From: Candidatus Gottesmanbacteria bacterium
GTDB taxonomy: Bacteria > Patescibacteriota > Microgenomatia > 2-02-FULL-39-11
Assembly (NCBI GenBank): GCA_016204905.1
Contig: JACQJU010000139.1
Span: 1-10,947 of the forward strand
Reading direction: 5' to 3'
Length of the DNA: 10,947 bases
The position numbers and the translations under genes were made by a program. Positions 6,804-10,947 of the stretch are shown here, piece by piece (the stretch's first letter is position 1; the number at the start of each line of letters is the position of its first letter). A model generated the notes under the pieces. It worked only from the letters and a program-made list of their open reading frames with translations. It ran no database searches and was not told where the DNA came from.

Positions 6804-8114
6804 TCACAACCCGGGATTAGTCCTATATATCTCTTCGACTCTTTTCCCCATTTCGATCCCATCTTGAGCAACTGCATCATATTGTGCTTGGTTTACGGTA
6901 TCAGGGAAGCCGGATTCCCAGGGATAAGGACCAGGAAAAGTTTTGTTGAACAAATCGCCTACCTGACCCAATGCATCGCCGGCTGCATCAATAGTATGCT
7001 CTATAATATTACCCGTTCCTACGGCTATCTTGCCACCAACATCCCAGGCCCAATGAGTAAATCTATCAAAAGCAGTTCCGGCAGCTTGACCAAAATTGTG
7101 TGCCGCAGTCCCCACCGCCTGAGTAAAATCATGCAAACCTTTGGACCAGATCGCGCTAGTTTTACCCATCAGCGCACTGAAAGCAGCCGCAGATAGAGCA
7201 GCCGGCCAGATCATACCTATGGACTTACCAAGAGCAGCCTTAATATACATCTTTCTATCCATATTATCTTGAGCACTCGGTATTTGTGATTCCAAACTCG
7301 CAGCATAGGCCGCCTTATCATCTGTTCTTCTATTTACCAGTTCCTGGAAAAATTTCGAAGACATATCACCAGCAGCCCTTATTTTCCTATACACACTACT
7401 GTATCGTCCCCAGTCTTCTGGGTTAACCGTAGAATCCTGTATGTCGTTAGCAACTCCCTCTAAACCGATCGCTTTATTCAATAAACTTGTCAATCTACCA
7501 TCTGATAATCTCTGCAGCTTCGCCTCTCCGTCAGGAGCGGCATAATTTAGTACTTTATCAACATCCCCACCCTCTACAAAGCGTTGTACCAAACTTCTCG
7601 AAGGTCTCATGAGGAAATCGTGAAAACGGCTAAATATGCCATCTCCTTTTCGAGTAAGTGTATGAGCTATATTTCTCCCAGCTCTATCTCCGAAAATTAC
7701 TCTAGCTCCCATATCAGATAATAAAGATGCCGCGGAAACAAACGGAACAACGGCAACCGGAGCCTCAGCCAAACTAGTTCCCGCGGAAGCAGCTGCAGTA
7801 AAAAATCCTACGCCCGCTGCAGATAGTGGATCACGCCGGTTTGGACCTACCTCATCACGAGTATTTTGCCCACGGGCAAAGAGCGTCATCCTATCTTTTA
7901 AACGACGTCCCCAGTTTTCAGTGGTGGAAGTTAAACCAGTAGTAGGAGGCCTTGCTGCGCTTTCCAATGCACTTAGACGATTTCGCAGTTCTACGTTTTC
8001 AGCGCGTAGTTGATCGCCTGACGCTTGAGGAGCAGTAGCAGGTGTCCTAGACGCATCTGCAATAACTGTAGGAGAGGCACCAGCGGGTGTTTGAGCCTCA
8101 ACATTATTGGCCAT
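6804..8114 (-). CDS. Unrecognised Ala-rich protein with hydrophobic segments
   Basis: I do not recognise this 436-residue protein. Counted from the chosen start, it has a Pro/Ala/Thr-rich N-terminus, a short probable coiled coil at about 35-53 (LRAENVELRNRLSALE), a hydrophobic Ala-rich stretch at about 98-130, a charged central region, and a second hydrophobic segment at about 305-325 (IGMIWPAALSAAAFSALM). The C-terminal part is rich in Ala, Gly, Phe and Trp and has evenly spaced HNFGQAAG-like turns. It may be membrane-associated. The reading frame stays open back to 8153, but that ATG lies inside the -35 box and the ATG at 8126 overlaps the -10 box, so the ATG at 8114 is preferred. It converges on the Clp-like gene and is divergent from the tRNA cluster. 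No function is assigned. Confidence 0.7.
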   Translation of the reverse strand: MANNVEAQTPAGASPTVIADASRTPATAPQASGDQLRAENVELRNRLSALESAARPPTTGLTSTTENWGRRLKDRMTLFARGQNTRDEVGPNRRDPLSAAGVGFFTAAASAGTSLAEAPVAVVPFVSAASLLSDMGARVIFGDRAGRNIAHTLTRKGDGIFSRFHDFLMRPSRSLVQRFVEGGDVDKVLNYAAPDGEAKLQRLSDGRLTSLLNKAIGLEGVANDIQDSTVNPEDWGRYSSVYRKIRAAGDMSSKFFQELVNRRTDDKAAYAASLESQIPSAQDNMDRKMYIKAALGKSIGMIWPAALSAAAFSALMGKTSAIWSKGLHDFTQAVGTAAHNFGQAAGTAFDRFTHWAWDVGGKIAVGTGNIIEHTIDAAGDALGQVGDLFNKTFPGPYPWESGFPDTVNQAQYDAVAQDGIEMGKRVEEIYRTNPGL

Positions 8115-8124
8115 ATGACCGCGC

Positions 8125-8153
8125 ATTATACTATAGGACAACAAGTTTTGCAA
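8125..8153 (-). promoter_or_regulatory. Sigma70-type promoter of the 436-residue gene
   Basis: Read on the minus strand, TTGCAA (8153-8148) is followed after 17 bases by a consensus TATAAT (8130-8125). The expected start point near 8118 is only about 4 bases before the ATG at 8114, so the mRNA would be almost leaderless. This spacing decides the choice of start codon. Confidence 0.65.
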
Positions 8154-8196
8154 CTATCGGCCTTTTTGCCTCTACTTTCCTTCGCTCTTTGTAAAA

Positions 8197-8205
8197 TGAT
8201 ATAAT
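8197..8205 (+). promoter_or_regulatory. Extended -10 promoter of the tRNA cluster
   Basis: TGATATAAT contains TG, one base, then a perfect TATAAT (8200-8205), 11 bases before the tRNA-Cys 5' end. There is no good -35, which suits an extended -10 promoter. It is back to back with the minus-strand promoter at 8125-8153, and it is the only promoter I see for the tRNA-Cys, interrupted tRNA and tRNA-Ile series. Confidence 0.6.
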
Positions 8206-8216
8206 GACGTTTACTT

Positions 8217-8288
8217 GGCGCAGTGGCGAAGAGGTAACGCGGGAGTCTGCAAAACTTCTATGCAGGGGTTCGATTCCCCTCTGCGCCT
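8217..8288 (+). tRNA. tRNA-Cys (anticodon GCA)
   Basis: A complete 72-nt cloverleaf: acceptor GGCGCAG with CTGCGCC, short D stem GCG/CGC, anticodon stem GGAGT/ACTTC with loop CTGCAAA (anticodon GCA at 8249-8251), T arm AGGGG-TTCGATT-CCCCT, and discriminator T8288. U73 is the usual Cys identity base. The next bases are CAG, so CCA is not encoded and must be added after transcription. The gene lies 11 bases after a strong extended -10 box and 15 bases before the interrupted tRNA-like gene. Confidence 0.95.
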
Positions 8289-8323
8289 CAGAGGAAATTT
8301 TTAGGGTGATTGGCTCAGTGGTA

Positions 8324-8359
8324 CCTGCCCGCATTACTTCGCAAAGCGATGCAGGCGGG
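8324..8359 (+). repeat. Palindromic insert 1 (D loop), 36 nt
   Basis: It starts CCTGCCCGC and ends GCAGGCGGG. Arms CCTGCCCGCAT and ATGCAGGCGGG pair over 11 positions with nine Watson-Crick pairs, one G-T and one C-A mismatch, around a 14-nt loop. It lies between GGTA and GAGC, inside the D loop of the interrupted tRNA. Confidence 0.8.
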
Positions 8360-8374
8360 GAGCCGCGTTCCTGA

Positions 8375-8484
8375 CCTGCCCGCCGTAATGCATGGGCCGC
8401 TGGTTCAGCGGGAGAACGCTTTCCTGATAAGAAAGAGGCGCTAGGTTCGACTCCTAGGCGGCCCACAAACGGCATGCAGGCGGG
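8375..8484 (+). repeat. Palindromic insert 2 (anticodon loop), 38 nt split around tRNA-Ile
   Basis: The left half is 8375-8393 and the right half 8466-8484, 19 nt each, with the 72-nt tRNA-Ile between them. It has the same ends as inserts 1 and 3 (CCTGCCCGC and GCAGGCGGG). In addition GCCGT (8382-8386) pairs with ACGGC (8469-8473), leaving ATGC as a bulge. Without the tRNA its 38 nt match the 36 and 39 nt of its relatives. Confidence 0.7.
8394..8465 (+). tRNA. tRNA-Ile (anticodon GAT)
   Basis: A complete 72-nt cloverleaf: acceptor GGGCCGC/GCGGCCC with all seven pairs, D arm GTTC-AGCGGGA-GAAC, anticodon stem CTTTC/GAAAG with loop CTGATAA (anticodon GAT at 8426-8428), T arm CTAGG-TTCGACT-CCTAG, and discriminator A8465. 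CCA is not encoded (CAA follows). It decodes AUC and AUU. The placement is odd: it lies at the exact centre of a palindromic element that itself sits in the anticodon loop of another, interrupted tRNA gene. All stems are perfect, so this inner gene looks functional. Confidence 0.95.
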
Positions 8485-8494
8485 TAAGAACGAA

Positions 8495-8533
8495 CCTGCC
8501 CGCAATGCTTACGCATAGCGCGTTGCAGGCGGG
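8495..8533 (+). repeat. Palindromic insert 3 (variable loop), 39 nt
   Basis: Arms CCTGCCCGCAA (8495-8505) and TTGCAGGCGGG (8523-8533) pair just as in insert 1, with the same single C-A mismatch and G-T pair. The 17-nt loop contains GCTTACGC. It sits between GAACGAA and GGTCCCAGG, that is, in the variable loop of the interrupted tRNA. Confidence 0.8.
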
Positions 8534-8545
8534 GGTCCCAGGTTC

Positions 8546-8565
8546 CCTGCCTGCCGGCAGGCAGG
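8546..8565 (+). repeat. Palindromic insert 4 (T loop), 20 nt perfect palindrome
   Basis: Ten bases, CCTGCCTGCC, are followed directly by their reverse complement. Two flanking bases on each side extend the symmetry to 24 nt (8544-8567). It interrupts TTC and GATC of a canonical T loop. It differs from inserts 1-3 in having T for C at the seventh base and no loop, so it is a related but distinct subtype. Confidence 0.75.
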
Positions 8566-8605
8566 GATCCCAGGCTCACCCACCCTTTCTTACTCTTACC
8601 TGCTT

Positions 8606-9280
8606 ATGTCCGAATCCGTTCCAAAAGAATTAGGTGAAAAATTAGATAGATTTGGAATAGTTTTAGGAATCCCGGCAGCCTATCCTCGCGAAGCAAGACA
8701 ATTATACGTCCCAGAAAAACCTCACGTTTTTCTTGCCACACAATTTTATCTTTTAGCATCAGAGGAAGAAACAGCTCAATTAAAATATCATCCCCGAGCC
8801 AGTATACAAGAGATCGAGCTACGCAAAAGCGATGATACGCTAGAGCATGGATTACTCTTAAAAGATGTTATAGTTATGCTTGGTCATGGTTTAGTATTAG
8901 GTAGAAAAGATAAAGACTGGGTTTTTAGAGGTACTCGTTTACCTATTAGTGATACTGTAAAAGCATATGAGGAAACTGCCAAATTAATAGGAGATCCGCC
9001 TCTAGATATAATTATTTGTTGTCGTGATAATCTAACACTTCCGCCAAACACTCAAGCTGTAGCTACTTTTTCAAGAAAAGATATACCTTATATCCGTCCT
9101 GATGACACTGCGCATGTATTAAATACTTTAGACCAAAGCACTAATTTCCAAGATGGAATAGGTGTAGAAATGGTAGCGAAAGCAAAAAGGTGGGATGATA
9201 TCTATTGGTGGCTTAATTATTGGTCTTATTTTCCTAGACAACAAAAATTTCCTTCGTGGGCAAAAAAAATTACACCTTAA
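8606..9280 (+). CDS. Unrecognised cytosolic protein, possibly caspase/CHAT-like
   Basis: I do not recognise this 224-residue protein. It has no signal peptide or membrane segment. The central part alternates strand-like and helix-like stretches. VIVMLGHG (88-95) is a hydrophobic strand ending in His94-Gly95, and about 40 residues on LDIIICCRDN (133-142) is a second strand ending in Cys138-Cys139. A strand-His-Gly then strand-Cys order is typical of caspase-fold (clan CD) proteases, but the rest is not diagnostic, so this is a weak inference. The C-terminus is rich in Trp and Tyr (WDDIYWWLNYWSY, 196-208). Codon use is more A/T-ending than in the left-hand genes, with many TTA and GTA. It begins 24 bases after the interrupted tRNA, without a Shine-Dalgarno, and its 3' end overlaps the convergent aminotransferase gene by 11 bases. 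Confidence 0.65.
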   Translation: MSESVPKELGEKLDRFGIVLGIPAAYPREARQLYVPEKPHVFLATQFYLLASEEETAQLKYHPRASIQEIELRKSDDTLEHGLLLKDVIVMLGHGLVLGRKDKDWVFRGTRLPISDTVKAYEETAKLIGDPPLDIIICCRDNLTLPPNTQAVATFSRKDIPYIRPDDTAHVLNTLDQSTNFQDGIGVEMVAKAKRWDDIYWWLNYWSYFPRQQKFPSWAKKITP

Positions 9281-10403
9281 TTTTTTTCCTAGTTTTTAAT
9301 ACTGATAGAGAACTATTTATAGCAGATAAGACCTGATCGATATCATTTTTAGCTACATATCCCATATGAGCCACTCTTATAATTTTACCCTTCGTCTCCC
9401 CCATCCCTCCCGCAAGTTCTATATGATATTTTTCCCTCAAAATTGTGAGCCATTCTTTCCCATCAATTCCTTCGGGAATTTTGATAGAAGTAACCGCCGG
9501 CGAGGCATCTCTATCATCAACAAATAATTCTAACCGATGAACCGGTTTATCGGTGTAAGTTTCAATATTTCTAATTCCTTCTCTTAATTGTCTCATCAAC
9601 AATATATGTCTTTTAAAGATATTTTCTCTCCCATCTTTCTTCATGATTTGTAAAGATGCATCCAATCCAAAAATAGTCGACACTGCACAAGTAGCTGGAG
9701 TCTGATGCTTCTCGGCAAATTCTTTGTACATCGCTAGATCAAAATAATAATGAGGCATCTTCGCCCGCCTCTGATATCCCCAGGCCTTTTGGGAAACCGC
9801 AATCATCGCTATCCCGGGAGGAGCCATCCAGGCTTTCTGCGAAGCAGTTACCAATACATCTATTCCCAATTTATCCATGGGTAAATCTACTGCTCCCAAA
9901 GCGCTTATGGAATCAACCAAAATGAGAGGCTTGCTTTGATGTTGTTTCACCAGTGGTATTAACTGATCTAATTTATTTAACACTCCTGTGGCCGTCTCAT
10001 TATGAGTAAAAAAAACTCCGGCTATCTTTTTATACTTGTGTATTACCTCTTCTACTTTTTCTACTTTTACTACTTCCCCTACTTGCGCTTTTATATGTAT
10101 CATATTTCCCCCAAATCTTTTAGCTATCTCCGCCCACCTATTACCAAACTCTCCACAAGTGAAGAAGACGAGTGTGTCTCCAGGCGAAAAAAAATTACTT
10201 ATGGCCGCCTCCAGTCCACCCATCCCGGATGAGGTAAGAAGAAAAATATCATTTTTTGTCTGGAAAAAATATTGGAGATTTTTTGTCACCCTTGCCTGCA
10301 TTTCCTCATACTCATGTCCCCGGTGATTGATAACCTGTCTCGATATTGCCCTGAGGACTTCTTTTGGCAGCGGTGTCGGCCCAGGAATTCGTAAATTAGT
10401 CAT
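9270..10403 (-). CDS. Class V PLP aminotransferase (serine/alanine-glyoxylate type)
   Basis: A fold-type I pyridoxal-phosphate enzyme of 377 residues, normal for the serine-pyruvate / alanine-glyoxylate aminotransferase family. PGPTPLP (7-13) is the family's N-terminal signature. SSGMGGLEA (58-66) makes the phosphate-binding turn, HNET (134-137) and VDSISALG (163-170, with Asp164 to the pyridine nitrogen) follow, and Lys190 in TASQKAW is the Schiff-base lysine. Arg343 in IRVAHMGY is the likely substrate carboxylate ligand. It probably moves an amino group between a small amino acid (Ala, Ser or Asp) and glyoxylate, pyruvate or a related keto acid in the cytosol; the exact substrate cannot be read from the sequence. 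It lies 60 bases downstream of the TrpR-like gene on the same strand, with a 27-base repeat and an AT-rich promoter-like region between them. Confidence 0.9.
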   Translation of the reverse strand: MTNLRIPGPTPLPKEVLRAISRQVINHRGHEYEEMQARVTKNLQYFFQTKNDIFLLTSSGMGGLEAAISNFFSPGDTLVFFTCGEFGNRWAEIAKRFGGNMIHIKAQVGEVVKVEKVEEVIHKYKKIAGVFFTHNETATGVLNKLDQLIPLVKQHQSKPLILVDSISALGAVDLPMDKLGIDVLVTASQKAWMAPPGIAMIAVSQKAWGYQRRAKMPHYYFDLAMYKEFAEKHQTPATCAVSTIFGLDASLQIMKKDGRENIFKRHILLMRQLREGIRNIETYTDKPVHRLELFVDDRDASPAVTSIKIPEGIDGKEWLTILREKYHIELAGGMGETKGKIIRVAHMGYVAKNDIDQVLSAINSSLSVLKTRKKIKV

Positions 10404-10430
10404 GTTAATTAATTAAATATAACATTACTT

Positions 10431-10459
10431 ATTATATTTATATCAATTGTTCAAACAAA
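10431..10459 (-). promoter_or_regulatory. Candidate promoter of the aminotransferase gene
   Basis: On the minus strand a perfect TATAAT (10436-10431) lies 17 bases after a weak TTTGTT (10459-10454). The start point would be near 10424, some 20 bases before the ATG at 10403. The 27-base repeat covers the -35 and spacer, where a repressor would act. The region is so AT-rich that chance matches are likely. Confidence 0.35.
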
Positions 10460-10462
10460 TGA
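10436..10462. repeat. 27-base direct repeat, copy 1
   Basis: Identical to 10921-10947 except G10449 versus A10934. It begins 2 bases beyond the stop of the TrpR-like gene and lies about 33 bases upstream of the aminotransferase ATG. It contains TTGTT-CA-AACAA (10447-10458), an inverted repeat suited to a dimeric regulator, although the single difference in copy 2 weakens that symmetry. Confidence 0.85.
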
Positions 10463-10463
10463 A

Positions 10464-10922
10464 CTAAATGGAGGAGAGTTGACGTTGCCTTTTAGATAAA
10501 GACTTTCCTGCTTGACTTTTCGCTTGCCATCGAGCCGAACCATATCGCTTACGGGGACTAAGTTTCAAAAGTATTTCCTCTATTTGATTACGTAATTCTT
10601 CATATCTCTTATCTTTTAGAATCTTCTGATATGCTCTCTGATAACCTGGTGCTCCGATAAGAATCTGTCTATGCACACCTAATATTGTTGCCTTGGAAAC
10701 TTTAAGTGTTTCATCTATTTGTTCATATGTATGTCCTCGATTTAGAAGGATCGCTATAGCAAAGCGCTTAGCCAATGTTATTTTTTCTGTGTAAGACAAA
10801 AGGGTCGTCATAAATTCTTCTATATGAAAGGGATTAGTAAGACTTGCAAGATATGATCGGAATATCTCAAACATTCTTTCTTCAACTTCACGATCTAAAC
10901 GTCTTTTAGATACTCTACCCAT
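10464..10922 (-). CDS. TrpR/YerC-like helix-turn-helix regulator
   Basis: A 152-residue all-helical protein with a TrpR-superfamily core at about 33-90: LLSYTEKITLAKRFAIAILL (41-60), then the helix-turn-helix TYEQIDETLKVSKATILGVHRQI (65-87), matching the YerC/YecD layout (TYxEIxxxxxxSxATIxxV). The N-terminal 16 residues and a basic tail (121-147, many Lys, Arg and Gln) extend beyond the usual core of about 100 residues, and the tail may add DNA contacts. Met17 is an alternative start. The ligand and targets are unknown; Trp is not implied. The same 27-base repeat occurs at its 5' end and just after its stop, before the aminotransferase gene, which hints at autoregulation and control of that gene. 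The start codon lies inside copy 2 of the repeat. Confidence 0.75.
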   Translation of the reverse strand: MGRVSKRRLDREVEERMFEIFRSYLASLTNPFHIEEFMTTLLSYTEKITLAKRFAIAILLNRGHTYEQIDETLKVSKATILGVHRQILIGAPGYQRAYQKILKDKRYEELRNQIEEILLKLSPRKRYGSARWQAKSQAGKSLSKRQRQLSSI

Positions 10923-10947
10923 TTATATCAATTATTCAAACAAATGA
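10921..10947. repeat. 27-base direct repeat, copy 2
   Basis: It matches copy 1 (10436-10462) at 26 of 27 bases. It overlaps the start codon of the TrpR-like gene by two bases and runs to the window end, so it may continue further. On the minus strand it ends TATAAATG, placing a -10-like hexamer against the start codon. Confidence 0.85.

Larger units (their letters stand above)
8304..8582 (+). other. tRNA gene (Val- or Ile-like) interrupted in four loops by palindromic inserts
   Basis: Five segments read in order as one tRNA once four inserts are removed. Segment 8304-8323 gives acceptor GGGTGAT, TG, D stem GCTC and loop AGTGGTA. Segment 8360-8374 gives D stem GAGC, anticodon-stem strand CGTTC and the loop start CTGA. 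Segment 8485-8494 gives loop end TAA, stem GAACG and AA. Segment 8534-8545 gives GGTC, T stem CCAGG and TTC. Segment 8566-8582 gives GATC, CCAGG, CTCACCC and A. The result is about 74 nt, with a perfect D stem, a perfect 5-bp anticodon stem, canonical 7-nt anticodon and T loops, a T stem with one A-A mismatch and an acceptor with 6 of 7 pairs. The acceptor resembles bacterial tRNA-Val. The anticodon reads GAT if inserts are cut at CCTGCC, or GAC if shifted by one base. It may be a pseudogene or an RNA needing unknown processing. Confidence 0.65.

Noticed and set aside
6786..7196. Open frame of 136 codons on the plus strand
   Set aside because: Antisense to the 3' part of the 436-residue gene, with low-complexity, non-protein-like composition and no start signals.
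8375..8484. Group I intron in the anticodon loop
   Set aside because: The insert is only 110 nt, 72 of which are a complete tRNA-Ile, and no conserved intron core can fit.
8131..8505. Open frame of 124 codons on the minus strand across the tRNA region
   Set aside because: It runs antisense through tRNA-Cys, the interrupted tRNA and tRNA-Ile. The frame is open because of GC-rich repeats, and the peptide looks like no protein.
8324..8565. CRISPR array
   Set aside because: The repeats are palindromic, differ in length, vary inside rather than having unique spacers, and coincide with loops of a tRNA; no cas genes are nearby.

Overview
The window most resembles an uncultured, AT-rich bacterium of the Candidate Phyla Radiation (Patescibacteria, perhaps Microgenomates-like). 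This is an inference. It rests on the lack of a clear Shine-Dalgarno sequence before any of the eight protein genes, on tRNAs without an encoded CCA end, on a membrane-anchored Clp-like ATPase and a cohesin-domain surface protein, on very short or overlapping gene borders, and on GC-rich palindromes scattered between AT-rich genes.

Left part (1-4214): dcd (dCTP deaminase) on the minus strand is divergent from a two-gene plus-strand unit. That unit encodes a membrane-anchored cohesin-like protein and, 2 bases later, a 903-residue surface protein with two tandem glycosidase-like barrels, Pro/Thr linkers and a C-terminal domain. The gap between dcd and this pair holds two different palindromic repeat clusters (671-781 and 837-890).

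Middle part (4215-8216): an extended -10 promoter precedes an 829-residue two-transmembrane protein with two Clp-type AAA+ modules. Its first module has lost key ATPase residues and its second lacks the usual aromatic pore loop. It converges on an unrecognised 436-residue Ala-rich minus-strand gene with a good promoter. That promoter is back to back with the promoter of a tRNA cluster.

tRNA region (8217-8582), the most unusual part: an ordinary tRNA-Cys(GCA) is followed by a stretch that reads as one tRNA gene interrupted four times, in the D loop, anticodon loop, variable loop and T loop. The first three interruptions begin CCTGCCCGC and end GCAGGCGGG; the fourth is a related perfect palindrome. 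Deleting exactly these units restores a tRNA of about 74 nt. A complete tRNA-Ile(GAU) sits at the exact centre of the anticodon-loop insertion.

Right part (8606-10947): an unrecognised 224-residue protein with a possible His/Cys dyad overlaps tail-to-tail with a class V PLP aminotransferase on the minus strand. Upstream of the aminotransferase lies a TrpR/YerC-like helix-turn-helix gene. A 27-base direct repeat (26/27 identical) lies just beyond both ends of the regulator gene and upstream of the aminotransferase, which suggests a shared operator or a duplication scar.
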